The position numbers were made by a program, and so were the translations under genes. This document shows, piece by piece, positions 15,263 to 24,094 of a stretch of 36,999 bases of DNA (the first letter of the stretch is position 1; each line of letters starts with the position of its first letter). Source of the DNA: Streptomyces sp. S.PNR 29. GTDB lineage: Bacteria; Actinomycetota; Actinomycetes; Streptomycetales; Streptomycetaceae. Location of the stretch: positions 376,432-413,430 of the forward strand of contig NZ_JANUQM010000008.1 of NCBI RefSeq assembly GCF_030386795.1, written 5' to 3'. The notes beneath the pieces were generated by a model, which was not told the DNA's origin, did no database searches, and saw only the letters and a program-made list of their open reading frames with translations.

Positions 15263-18200
15263 TCATCCGTCCTGTCGGGACAGCTGGGTGTCGACGAACT
15301 CGGTGATGTGCCGCACCGAGGGGTGGTCGAAGGTCAGCGAGGCCGGCAGGTTCAGCCCGAGGTCCGCCTCCAGCTGGGACTTGACCTCCATGCCCATCAC
15401 CGAGTCCAGGCCGAGGGTGACGAAGTCGGCGGTGGGCTCCACCTCGTCGGCCGAGCCGAAGTGCAGCACGGCGGCGACGCGTTCGGCCACCGTCCGGCCG
15501 ATCAGCTTCAGCCGCTCGCTTCGGGGCCTGGCCAGCAGATCGGCCAGGTCCATGCCCGCATCGTCACCGGCCGCCTGCCTGCGGCCTGCGACGTGCTCGA
15601 ACAGGGCGTTGGCCAGCGGCAGCCGGGCCACGAACTGGTCCCAGTCGAAGATGTTCACCACCCGCTGCGCCGCGCCGTGCTGCCCCAGCCGCTCCAGGGC
15701 GCGCAGCGCCCACGAGGGCGAGAACAGGCGCACGCCGCTGCGTTCGATCTCCGTGATGTAGGAGGCCTTCAGGCGGGCCGAGGCCCCCACCCGCGCCCAC
15801 GAGCCCCAGTTGACGCTCAGGGCGGGCAGCTGCCGGCGCGTGCGGTAGTGCACCAGGTTGTCCAGGAAGGAGAACGCGGCCGCGTAGTGCGCCTGGCCGA
15901 CGCCGCCGCGGGCGCCGGCGACAGCGGCGATGGAGGAGTAGACGGTGAAGAAGTCCAGCTCGGCGAAGCCGGCGGCGGCCTCGTGCAGCAGCCACCCGCC
16001 GTACACCTTGGGCGCCAGCTGCTCCTCGATGGCCGGCCAGTCCAGGGCGGAGATCAGCTCGCTGCCGATGGCGCCGGCCGCATGGACGATGCCGCCCACC
16101 GGGTGCGGCAGCTGCTGGAGCTGTGCGACGAGCTCGGCGACCTGGGTGTCGCTGCCCAGGTCGGCGCGCAGCAGCGACACCGTCGCCTTGTGGGCCAGTT
16201 CGCTCAGGATGCCGGCGGCTTCGCCGGTGGGCCGCCCGCTGCGGCTGACCAGCACCAGGTGCCGGGCCCCCAGATCGACGAGCTTGGCCGCGGTGACCAG
16301 GCCCAGGCCGCCCAGGCCGCCGGTCACCACATAGGTGCGGTCGGCCCGCACGCCGGTGGCCTGCCGGCCCGCGCCGGCCTCGGGTGTGCCGGCGCCCGGC
16401 ACGGGGCCGGCGCCGAAGGCGATGACGACGGCCCCGGTGCGCCGGGGCAGCATCCGCAGCGCCTCGTCCGTCTCCTCCACCCGGTACACCTCGCCCCGGG
16501 CCGCGTCCTGGTCGGTGCCGCCCGCGGCCAGCGCCGCCGCGGCGGCCGGCCGCTCACCGGGGCGCAGGGGTGTCACCGCCGCCGCGGGCACGGTCACCGC
16601 CGAGCCCAGCACCCCCGGCCGGGTCAGACGCACCGGCGTGCCCACGGCCAGGTGTGCTGCGGGGCCCGCCGCCACGACCGTGCCCGCGCAGGCGGTCGCG
16701 GTCACCGGCTGCGGTGCACCGTGCCCCTCACCGGCCGGGCCGGCGGGGATGTCCTGGGCGGTCAGGGCCGCGGCCGTCACCTGCACCCGCACCTGATCGT
16801 CCTGCGGCGGCGGCTGCTCGGCCGGCACCAGCACGGGCGGGTGCGCGGCGCCGGCGTGCACCTCGAAGGCGCCGGGAAATGAGGGGGCGGCGTCGCCGGG
16901 CAGCAGCCGGCGCACATGGCGGCGGCCCGCGCGGTAGGCGATCTGGTACTCGTCCGCCTGGGGCGCGCGCCACTCGGCCAGCAGGGCCGCTGCCGCCGCC
17001 TCGCCGTCGCCGTCGACGTCGACGCAGGTCGCTTTGAGCTGGGGGTGCTCGTTGAGCAGTACGTGCCCGAAGCCCCACAGCGCGGCGGCCGCAAGCTGCT
17101 CGCCGCCGTCGGCGCTGTCGCCGGGCAGCCACTGGGCGCGCTCGGTGACCAGCCACAGGCGCGGGGTGTGCCGTGCCCGGGCCAGGTGGGGCGCGGCCAG
17201 CGCCCGCAGCAGGCTGCGGAAGTTGTGCTCCAGCTCCCCGCGCAGCCGCGCGTACGACATCGGGCCGGCGGCGGGCTGCCAGAACCAGGCGATGTCGGTG
17301 ACCGAAGCGTCGGCCAGGTGCGCATCCAGCGCCTGCGCGTCGGCCGCCAGGGACAGCCGCACCTCCTGCGCCGGGCCGCCGTTGTCCGGGCCGCCGCTGT
17401 CCGGGCGGGCGTTGTCCGGGCCGCCGCTGTCCGGGCGGGCGTGGCCGGCCAGAGCGGTGAGCACGGCGGGCGTCTGCGCCCCGGCCGTGCCCACCAGCAG
17501 CACGTGCCGCCCGCCGGGGGTCTGTGCCGCCTCGGGCAGCGAGCGGCGCAGCCAGTCGGCGCGGTGGATGAAGTGCGGCCCGCCGCCTGCCCCGTTGGGG
17601 CGTGACAGCACGGCGCCGAGCACTTCGGCGACCGGTTCGTCGTCGTCCAGCAGCAGCACATCGGCGATGCGGCCGGCGCCCTCGGGCCGGACCCGGGCCA
17701 CCAGGTGCAGCCGCTGGCCGCGCGGCTTTTTGAACAGCCTGAGGCTGCGCGCGGCGCTGAGCGCGTACACCGGTCCGTCCACGTCCAGGGCGACGGCGCC
17801 GGTCAGCGCGCTCTCCAGCAGCGCGGCCGGAAGCTGCTCCAGCGCTGCCGCCGGGCCGCCGGCGAGTTCGCCCGTCACCACACCGTGCGGGTGCCGGGTG
17901 AGGGCGAGCAGGCGCGGCGCGGCGTCGCCGAAGCCGCGGCCGACGGCCGCCAGGTCGGTGGCGATGTCCTCGGCCTGCGCCTGCGCCCGCGGCGGGCCGG
18001 GGGTGCCGGCCAGGGCGTGCAGCGCGGCGGCCGGCGGCTGCTCATCGGGTGCCAGGCGGGCGCGTACGAAGGTGAGCACCTCCCCCTGACCGCCCTCAGC
18101 GCCCTCACCGGTGCCGCCGGTACGGCGGGTGAGGGTGCCGCTCACCTCGACCTCGGCCCGGTGGGTGCCCGTCCGGCGCAGCCGTGTCGTCAGCCGCACC

Positions 18201-21172
18201 ACGTCCCTGTCGTCCGCATACAGCGGCTGGGGCAGCCGCAGGTCCTCGATGCGGTGGCGGGTGTGCCCGAACACCGCGTCCTGCAGGGCGAAGAGCAGCT
18301 CGGCCCAGGCGGCGGGCGGCAGCGAGGCCTGCCCGCCCAGGCGGTGGCCGGACAGCTCGCCCAGCTCGGCGAGGGTGAACTCGGATTCGAACTCCCGTAT
18401 CTGCGGCTCGGACTGTCCGGCGGGGCGGGGCCGGCCGAGCAGCGGGTGGTGCGCTTCGCCGGACGCGCCCGGCCGGCTGCGGGCGGTGGAGGCGGGCAGC
18501 CAGTACGGCTTGCGCTGGAAGGCGTAGGTGGGCAGCTGCACCATGCCCGGGCGCGTCCCGGCGTGGTAGGCGGCCCAGTCGACACCAAGGCCGGCGGCGT
18601 AGAAGCCGGCCAGGGCGCTGAGCATGGCGCTGGGGCCGGTGTCCTGGCGGCGCAGGCTGGCCAGCCACACATGGTCGCCGGCGCTCACGCAGCTCTTGCC
18701 CAGCGCGCACAGCATGGCCGAGGGCCCCATCTCCACGAAGGCGTGCCGGCCGCGTTTGGCCACCGTGCGCATGCCGTCGTAGAACCGCACCGGTTCGCCG
18801 ATGTGCCGCACCCAGTACTCGGCGCTGGCGATCTCCCGCATCCGTGCCACCTTGCCGGTGAGGTTGGACACCAGCGAGATGGACGGCTCGTGGAAGGTGA
18901 CGGCCTGCAGGGCGGTGCGGAAGTCGTCGAACACCTCCGCCATCAGCGGGGAGTGGAAGGCGTGCGAGACCGACAGCGCCTTGACGCGGATGCCCTCGCC
19001 GGCCAGGCGGGCGCTGACCTCGGCCAGCGGCGCGCTCGCGCCGGAGATGACGCACGCCTCGGGGCCGTTGACGGCCGCGACGGCCAGGTCCGGGTAGTCC
19101 CCCAGCAGCGGCTCGATCCGCTCGGCGGCGGCGCTGACGGAGGCCATGCCCCCGTCGGCGCGCACCGACTGCATCAGCCGGGCGCGGGCGGCGACCAGCG
19201 TCACCGCGTCCGGCAGGGAGAACAGCCCGGCCACGGTGGCGGCCACCACCTCGCCGATGCTGTGCCCGATCAGCACATTGGGCTTGATCCCCCAGGACAT
19301 CCACTGGCGGGCGAGCGCGTACTCCAGGGTGAACAGCGCCGCCTGGGTGAACAGGGTCTGGCCGATCGCCTGCTCCGCGTCCTGGCCGGTCGTGAGCAGC
19401 AGCGCGCGCACCGAGCGGCCCAGATGCGGCGCGAAGAGCCGGTCGCACTCGTCGACGACCTGCCGGAACAGCGCGAACTGCCGGTAGGGGGCGGCGCCCA
19501 TGCCCGCGTACTGCGCGCCCTGCCCGGTGAACATGAAGGCGACCTTGCGCACGCCCGAGGGCTCCACGGCCGCTTCCGGCCGGCGGGCGGCATCCAGGAG
19601 GGCCAGCAGCGCCTGGCGGTCGGCGACGGGGGCGGCGATGCGGTGCGAGAAGTGCGCCCGGCCGACGTTGGCCGTGTAGGCCACGGCGGCCACGTCCGCC
19701 TCGGGGTGGCTGGTGAGGAAGGCGTGGTACTGCTCGGCCTGGGCGCGCAGCGCGGCACTGCTCTTGGCGGACAGGGTGAACACCGCCCCGCCGGCGCGTG
19801 CGGCGGTCTTTGGCACCCCGCCAGCGGCGGGTAAGGGGGCGGGGGGCTGTTCCAGGACCAGGGCGCCGATGGTGCCGGCGAAGCCGAAGCTGTTGACCGC
19901 GGCCCGGCGCACCGGCGCCGTCCACGGCTCGCACGCGGTGGGGATGCGCACCGGATACACCTCCCACGGGATGCGCGTGGAGGGCGTGGAGAAGTTCAGG
20001 TGCGGGAAGATGGTCGCCGAGCGGATCTGCAGCAGCGCCTTGATGACGCCGACCAGCCCGGAGGCCGGCTCCATGTGGCCGAGGTTGGTCTTGACCGAGC
20101 CCACGATCAGCGGGTCGTCCTGGGTGTGGGTGTCGGCGAACACGTTGCTGATGGCGCCGATCTCGATGGGGTCGCCCAGCGGGGTGCCGGTGCCGTGCGC
20201 CTCGACGTAACCGATGTCGCCCGCATCGAGGTGTGCGTCGGCGAGCGCCAGACGCAGCACCCGCTCCTGGGCGGGCCCGTTGGGCACCGTCAGCCCGGCG
20301 CTGTCGCCGTCCTGGCCGACCGCGCTGCCGCGGATCACGGCCAGGACGTTGTCGCCGTCCTGCTGGGCGTCGGTGAGCCGCTTGAGGACCACCACAGCGC
20401 AGCCCTCGGCGCGCGCGTAGCCGTCGGCCGACTCGTCGAAGGTCTTGCACTGCCCGTCGGCCGCCAGCATCTGGGCGTTGGAGAACATCACCGGGATCCG
20501 CGGGCTGTGCAGGGCGTTGACCGCGCCGCCCAGGGCGATGTCGCACTCGCCGCGGCGCAGCGCCGTGACGGCCATGTGCAGCGCGGCCAGCGAGGAGGAG
20601 CAGGCGGTGTCGACGCTGATGGACGGGCCGCGCCAGCCCAGGAAGTACGACAGCCGTCCCGCCAGCGGGAACAGGGTGATGCCGGACGCCAGGTGGCCGT
20701 CGAGTTCCTCGTAGGCGAGGGTGTCCAGTTCCAGGGCGTAGTCGACGGAGCTGGCGCCGATGTAGACGCCGCCGTTGCCGCGCCTGAGCGGGGTGGGGTC
20801 GATGTTGGCGTGCTCCAGGGCCTGCCACGCGGTCTCCAGCAGCATGCGCTGCTGGGGGTCGATGTACTGCGCCTCCTTGGGCGAGATGTTGAAAAAGCCC
20901 GCGTCGAACAGGTCGATCCGCTCCAGGTAGCCGCCGGCCCGCGCCCGTATCTTGCCCTTGTCGTCGGGGTGCTGGGGGGTGAAGGCGGCGACGTCCCAGC
21001 GGTCCTGGGGCAGCGGGCCGATGCCGGAGCTGCCGGTGCGCAGGAACTCCTCGAACTCCTCCAGGCTGTTGCTGCCGCCGGGAAAGCGCAGCCCCACCCC
21101 GACGATCGCGACCGGCTCCGGCGGCTCTCCCGGCAGGTGAGAAGAGGTGGCGTGGCTGTTGTGGCGCGACAT
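15263..21172 (-). CDS. Single-module reducing type I PKS, KS-AT-DH-(ER remnant)-KR-ACP
   Basis: The 1969-residue cytoplasmic synthase is ordered as follows. KS spans about residues 18-440 (Cys191 in DTACSSS, His326 in EAHGTGT, His366 in KTNLGH). AT spans about 545-880 (GHSIGE, Ser638; HAFH 737-740, predicting malonyl-CoA). DH spans about 908-1185 (HxxxGxxxxP at His943, but Glu1120 where the catalytic Asp is expected). A structural pseudo-KR region spans about 1190-1430. A shortened ER-like segment spans about 1437-1585. KR spans about 1605-1800 (TGGLGGLG at about 1616, Tyr at about 1763 in GQAHYAAAF). ACP carries Ser1924 in LGLDSVM. There is no thioesterase domain. One module without docking partners suggests iterative use, giving an unsaturated or hydroxylated chain. 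The start has AAGGAG 8 bases upstream, 32 bp after the ACP gene. Confidence 0.95.
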   Translation of the reverse strand: MSRHNSHATSSHLPGEPPEPVAIVGVGLRFPGGSNSLEEFEEFLRTGSSGIGPLPQDRWDVAAFTPQHPDDKGKIRARAGGYLERIDLFDAGFFNISPKEAQYIDPQQRMLLETAWQALEHANIDPTPLRRGNGGVYIGASSVDYALELDTLAYEELDGHLASGITLFPLAGRLSYFLGWRGPSISVDTACSSSLAALHMAVTALRRGECDIALGGAVNALHSPRIPVMFSNAQMLAADGQCKTFDESADGYARAEGCAVVVLKRLTDAQQDGDNVLAVIRGSAVGQDGDSAGLTVPNGPAQERVLRLALADAHLDAGDIGYVEAHGTGTPLGDPIEIGAISNVFADTHTQDDPLIVGSVKTNLGHMEPASGLVGVIKALLQIRSATIFPHLNFSTPSTRIPWEVYPVRIPTACEPWTAPVRRAAVNSFGFAGTIGALVLEQPPAPLPAAGGVPKTAARAGGAVFTLSAKSSAALRAQAEQYHAFLTSHPEADVAAVAYTANVGRAHFSHRIAAPVADRQALLALLDAARRPEAAVEPSGVRKVAFMFTGQGAQYAGMGAAPYRQFALFRQVVDECDRLFAPHLGRSVRALLLTTGQDAEQAIGQTLFTQAALFTLEYALARQWMSWGIKPNVLIGHSIGEVVAATVAGLFSLPDAVTLVAARARLMQSVRADGGMASVSAAAERIEPLLGDYPDLAVAAVNGPEACVISGASAPLAEVSARLAGEGIRVKALSVSHAFHSPLMAEVFDDFRTALQAVTFHEPSISLVSNLTGKVARMREIASAEYWVRHIGEPVRFYDGMRTVAKRGRHAFVEMGPSAMLCALGKSCVSAGDHVWLASLRRQDTGPSAMLSALAGFYAAGLGVDWAAYHAGTRPGMVQLPTYAFQRKPYWLPASTARSRPGASGEAHHPLLGRPRPAGQSEPQIREFESEFTLAELGELSGHRLGGQASLPPAAWAELLFALQDAVFGHTRHRIEDLRLPQPLYADDRDVVRLTTRLRRTGTHRAEVEVSGTLTRRTGGTGEGAEGGQGEVLTFVRARLAPDEQPPAAALHALAGTPGPPRAQAQAEDIATDLAAVGRGFGDAAPRLLALTRHPHGVVTGELAGGPAAALEQLPAALLESALTGAVALDVDGPVYALSAARSLRLFKKPRGQRLHLVARVRPEGAGRIADVLLLDDDEPVAEVLGAVLSRPNGAGGGPHFIHRADWLRRSLPEAAQTPGGRHVLLVGTAGAQTPAVLTALAGHARPDSGGPDNARPDSGGPDNGGPAQEVRLSLAADAQALDAHLADASVTDIAWFWQPAAGPMSYARLRGELEHNFRSLLRALAAPHLARARHTPRLWLVTERAQWLPGDSADGGEQLAAAALWGFGHVLLNEHPQLKATCVDVDGDGEAAAAALLAEWRAPQADEYQIAYRAGRRHVRRLLPGDAAPSFPGAFEVHAGAAHPPVLVPAEQPPPQDDQVRVQVTAAALTAQDIPAGPAGEGHGAPQPVTATACAGTVVAAGPAAHLAVGTPVRLTRPGVLGSAVTVPAAAVTPLRPGERPAAAAALAAGGTDQDAARGEVYRVEETDEALRMLPRRTGAVVIAFGAGPVPGAGTPEAGAGRQATGVRADRTYVVTGGLGGLGLVTAAKLVDLGARHLVLVSRSGRPTGEAAGILSELAHKATVSLLRADLGSDTQVAELVAQLQQLPHPVGGIVHAAGAIGSELISALDWPAIEEQLAPKVYGGWLLHEAAAGFAELDFFTVYSSIAAVAGARGGVGQAHYAAAFSFLDNLVHYRTRRQLPALSVNWGSWARVGASARLKASYITEIERSGVRLFSPSWALRALERLGQHGAAQRVVNIFDWDQFVARLPLANALFEHVAGRRQAAGDDAGMDLADLLARPRSERLKLIGRTVAERVAAVLHFGSADEVEPTADFVTLGLDSVMGMEVKSQLEADLGLNLPASLTFDHPSVRHITEFVDTQLSRQDG
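17381..17440. repeat. Exact 30-bp tandem duplication in the PKS gene
   Basis: Bases 17381-17410 are repeated exactly at 17411-17440. In the protein this is ARPDSGGPDN twice within the flexible linker of the pseudo-KR region (around residue 1250). It is in frame and adds ten residues, so function should be unaffected; it points to recent slippage. Confidence 0.9.
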
Positions 21173-21204
21173 GTCCGCGGCTCCTTGTGTGTGCCGGTGA
21201 TCGG

Positions 21205-21531
21205 TTACGGGGCGGCGGGCAGGTCCGCGGCGGGCGTACTGGCGAGCAGGCCGCTCAGGTAGCGCACCAGGTGCTCCACGGTGGGCTCGTTGAACAGCAC
21301 GGTGGTGTCGACGGACACATCCAGCAGCACTTCCAGCTGCTGCTTGATGCGGGTCAGCTTCAGCGAGGTCAGCCCCAGGTCGAAGTAGCTGACGGAAAGG
21401 GGGAGTTCCTCCTCGGCCTCCATCAGCAGAGCGTCCTTGAACAGCTCCTCGACGACGGCCTCTATCTCTTCGGTGATCTCATGGGCGGGCAGCTCACGCA
21501 GCTGACCCGCAGAAACATTCGCAAAAGACAT
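21205..21531 (-). CDS. Discrete acyl carrier protein, first gene of PKS operon
   Basis: A 108-residue carrier protein with the pantetheine site FDLGLTSLKLTRIK (Ser56). The usual Asp before the Ser is Thr, as in some NRPS/PKS-associated carriers. An acidic helix 1 (ITEEIEAVVEELFKDALLMEAEEE) precedes it. It lies 32 bp upstream of the PKS and leads the operon that also holds the acyl ligase, so it may carry the starter unit to the KS or take the product for the later enzymes. The ribosome site is weak (CGGTCACC), although the ATG at 21531 is the only sensible start. SARP-like repeats lie 77-105 bp upstream. Confidence 0.88.
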   Translation of the reverse strand: MSFANVSAGQLRELPAHEITEEIEAVVEELFKDALLMEAEEELPLSVSYFDLGLTSLKLTRIKQQLEVLLDVSVDTTVLFNEPTVEHLVRYLSGLLASTPAADLPAAP

Positions 21532-21607
21532 ATAGGTGACCGATCCGACAAGAACGGGGCCGGTGGTGACATCACCGGCGTGCGGGCGTCAAGCCAAGCA
21601 CCGGCCA

Positions 21608-21634
21608 CTGACACGCCGCTGACCGGCCACTGGC
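21608..21634. promoter_or_regulatory. Putative SARP operator in front of PKS operon (11-bp repeats)
   Basis: CTGAC starts at 21608 and 21619, and the variant CTGGC at 21630, at an exact 11-bp period (CTGACACGCCG, CTGACCGGCCA, CTGGCC). The sequence closely matches the triplet at 9959-9985 and the reverse complement of 1307-1322. It is about 80-100 bp upstream of the ACP/PKS operon start, where a SARP activator would bind. Confidence 0.6.
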
Positions 21635-21656
21635 CCGCCCCGCGCGGGCAGCGAAA

Positions 21657-21696
21657 GGGGGCCGGTACGGACAGCGCGCTGTCCGTACCGGCCCCC
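21657..21696. terminator. Perfect 40-bp palindrome, terminator of the MFS gene
   Basis: Bases 21657-21676 are the exact reverse complement of 21677-21696, a 20-bp stem with no unpaired loop in DNA. It lies 37 bp past the exporter stop codon, so it is best read as its terminator. It also separates exporter transcription from the PKS promoter region just to the left. A regulator-binding palindrome is the alternative. Confidence 0.75.
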
Positions 21697-21732
21697 GTGA
21701 CGGCCCGCGCCGTCAGCTGCGGACCGGGCGCC

Positions 21733-23187
21733 TCACCGCTGCTCGCGCGGCCGCATGTACCGCACGATCACACTGGCGGCCAGGCAGAAGACCACCAGCG
21801 GGATCAGTCCCACGCCGAAGGCGTGCGGATAGTCCTCGGGCGCCGCCTCGCCCAGCGCGGGGAAGAAGACGGTGCCGACGACGGCCACCCCGACGGCGAC
21901 CGCGCCCTCCTGCACGGTGTTGGCCGCGCCGGAGGCCGCGGCGGCGTGCTGCGCGTCGGCGCCCGCCAGGACGGCACCGGTCAGCGGGCCGGTGGTCATG
22001 CCCATCCCGATGCCGGCGAGGACCAGCGGGGGCAGGATCCACAGGATGTGCCCGTCGGTGCCCAGCCAGCGGGCCGTCGCCGCGGTCAGCACGTACCCGG
22101 TGGCCAGCAGCAGCGGGCCCGTCGAGTACAGCCGGTGGCCCAGCTGCGCGGCCAGCTTGGTGGACAGCATCGACGAGCCGAAGTAGCCGCCGCCCAGGGT
22201 GAGGAAGACCAGCCCGGCCTCGGCCGGCGACAGGCCCCGGCCCTGCTGCAGATACAGCGCGAGCAGGAAGAAGAACGAGCCCATGGCCAGGAAGTACGAC
22301 AGCATGCCGGCCAGCCCGACGGAGAAGGTGCGGCTGCTGAACAGCGAAAGGTCGATCAGCGGGCTGAGCCGGCGGCGCATACGGCGGCGCTGGTGGGCCA
22401 CGAAGCCGGCGCCCAGCGGCACCGCGGCCGCCAGCAGCAGCCAGCTCCACAGCGGCCAGTCGCGTTCCTGGCCCTCGACCAGCGAGAACACCACCGCCAC
22501 CAGCGTCACCGTCGACAACAGCGCCCCGACCAGGTCCAGCCGCCCGCCCTCGGCGCTGCGCGACTCGGGAATCAGCCGCGGCGTCAGCACCAGGGCCGCG
22601 GCCCCGACGGGCAGGTTGATCAGGAAGATGGTCCGCCAGGTGAGCCCGGCCACGTCCACGGAGATCAGCGCACCGCCGATGGCCTGGCCGAAGACGCCGG
22701 CCAGACCGACCACCAGACCGTAGACGACAAAGGCACGCGCCCGCGCCGCCCCGGTGTAGACCACGGCGAGGATGCCCAGCACCTGAGGAACCATCAGCGC
22801 CGCGGCGGCGCCCTGCAGCACCCTGAAGACGATCAGCGCATCGGCGCCCTGCGCCGCGGCGCACAGCCCGGAGGCGAGGGTGAACCCCAGCATGCCCAGC
22901 GCGAACATGCGCCGCCGGCCGTAGAGGTCACCGAGCCGCCCGCCGGTGATCATGCCCGCGGTGAAGGCCACCCCGTAACCGACGACGACCAGCTGCGACT
23001 GGGCGTGGCTGGCCTGCAGATCGGCCTGGACGGAGGGCACGGCGACATTGGTGATGAAGTAGTCCAGGACGGTCAGGAAGGTGCCCACCATCACGATGGC
23101 CAGCGCACCCCAGCCGGGCCCGCCCGTACCGGCCGGTGGTCTCACCCCTTCCTCGACGCTGGTGGTGGAAGCGGCGTCCGTCGTCAT
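21733..23187 (-). CDS. DHA2-family MFS drug exporter (14 TM)
   Basis: The 484-residue membrane protein has about 14 hydrophobic segments. It also has the drug/proton antiporter signatures LDYFITNVAVPSVQADL in TM1 and GGRLGDLYGRRRMF in the loop between TM2 and TM3, plus a motif-C-like LQGAAAALMVPQVLGI region. EmrB/QacA-type exporters pump hydrophobic compounds out using the proton gradient, so this is the likely product-export and self-resistance gene. The start at 23187 is set by AAGGAG 7 bases upstream; an ATG 36 codons earlier adds a non-hydrophobic tail and was rejected. It follows the NTF2-fold gene in the same direction. Confidence 0.92.
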   Translation of the reverse strand: MTTDAASTTSVEEGVRPPAGTGGPGWGALAIVMVGTFLTVLDYFITNVAVPSVQADLQASHAQSQLVVVGYGVAFTAGMITGGRLGDLYGRRRMFALGMLGFTLASGLCAAAQGADALIVFRVLQGAAAALMVPQVLGILAVVYTGAARARAFVVYGLVVGLAGVFGQAIGGALISVDVAGLTWRTIFLINLPVGAAALVLTPRLIPESRSAEGGRLDLVGALLSTVTLVAVVFSLVEGQERDWPLWSWLLLAAAVPLGAGFVAHQRRRMRRRLSPLIDLSLFSSRTFSVGLAGMLSYFLAMGSFFFLLALYLQQGRGLSPAEAGLVFLTLGGGYFGSSMLSTKLAAQLGHRLYSTGPLLLATGYVLTAATARWLGTDGHILWILPPLVLAGIGMGMTTGPLTGAVLAGADAQHAAAASGAANTVQEGAVAVGVAVVGTVFFPALGEAAPEDYPHAFGVGLIPLVVFCLAASVIVRYMRPREQR

Positions 23188-23311
23188 CGTGGTGCTCCTT
23201 GTGGGGGAAATGTCGCAGGGCTGTGCTGCCTCGCCCTGCGGGGACGGAAACGGGCAGACCCCCTGTGAAGTGCGGGGATCCGCCCGGTGCTGCAACGCGC
23301 CCTGGGGCCCT

Positions 23312-23683
23312 TTAGGCGCCGGCGGGCACCTTGTCGAGGAACCCGAAGACGCCCTTGATCTTTCCGGCGCCGTCGCTCACCACGACGTCGAAGCCGATGA
23401 CGACGTTCTCGCCGCCGCCGGCGGGCACCAGCTCCCACTGGAAGCGGGCGATGTGGTGGTTGGCGTCGACCTCACCGAGAATCCGGAAGTCGAAACCCTG
23501 GAACTGCTCACGGGCGCCCGCGATCACCGCCCCGATCCCGTCGTGCCCCTGCACGTCGGCCAGCGGGTCGGTGTACGTGGCGTCCGCGGTGAACAACTCG
23601 GAGATCGCGGCGGCACGCTTGGCCTCGTCCGGCTCGTTCCACACAGCGATGTAACGGCCGGCCAGCTCGGTGAGGTCACTCAC
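23312..23683 (-). CDS. NTF2-fold (SnoaL-like) small protein
   Basis: A 123-residue alpha+beta-barrel protein. The pattern YIAVWNEPDEAKRAAAISELFTADATYTDPLADVQGHDGIGAVI and the following beta strands are typical of SnoaL-like/nuclear-transport-factor-2 folds. Family members are cyclases, isomerases, hydrolases or simple ligand binders; the active residues here cannot be assigned. It starts at GTG 23683 with GGGAG 5 bases upstream and probably forms a two-gene unit with the exporter. It diverges from the second SARP gene across a 411-bp regulatory region. Confidence 0.8.
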   Translation of the reverse strand: MSDLTELAGRYIAVWNEPDEAKRAAAISELFTADATYTDPLADVQGHDGIGAVIAGAREQFQGFDFRILGEVDANHHIARFQWELVPAGGGENVVIGFDVVVSDGAGKIKGVFGFLDKVPAGA

Positions 23684-24094
23684 GCGTACTCCCTTGAAAC
23701 GCTAGTGAATTGTGTACGGGTCGCCGCCCGGCTCGCGCGAAGCCGTGGGCGGCACCACCATCACTGTGACAGACCCGACTCAAGGGACACTTGAGGACAA
23801 CTAGAGACCCCCGTCCCGGGCCCGCGCCGCCCCCGGCCGGGCCGGCAGCCGGCCCCGCCCCACCCGCCCGCAGCCGGCCGCCCGACGGCTTCTGGCACCG
23901 CCCCTTTCGCGCAGCTCGCACCCCCTGCCGCGCAGCCGGCCGCCGCGGCGCACCCTTGGCCGTGTTTCGAGCGGCGCTCAAGGCGCCGGTGCCACGTTCA
24001 ACCAGGACAACACACTGGCGTACCGCCCCGGTCGAGCCCGTCTGGGCGGTCGCCGCCGGCTGTCGCGGGGGCGACAGGCAGGGAGGAGCAGTCG
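23684..24094. promoter_or_regulatory. Divergent promoter region with inverted repeat
   Basis: This gap lies between the leftward NTF2/exporter unit and the rightward SARP gene. CTCAAG (23779-23784) and CTTGAG (23790-23795) form a 6-5-6 inverted repeat, a candidate repressor site. Nearer the SARP gene, TCGAGCG (23967-23973) and TCAAGGC (23978-23984) start 11 bp apart, which could be a weak SARP site for autoregulation. The rest is GC-rich with no gene that I can support. Confidence 0.4.

Noticed and set aside
13454..16882. Very long (1142-codon) frame antisense to the acyl ligase and PKS
   Set aside because: A high-GC shadow frame: the opposite strand has clear domain motifs and ribosome sites, while this product has none.
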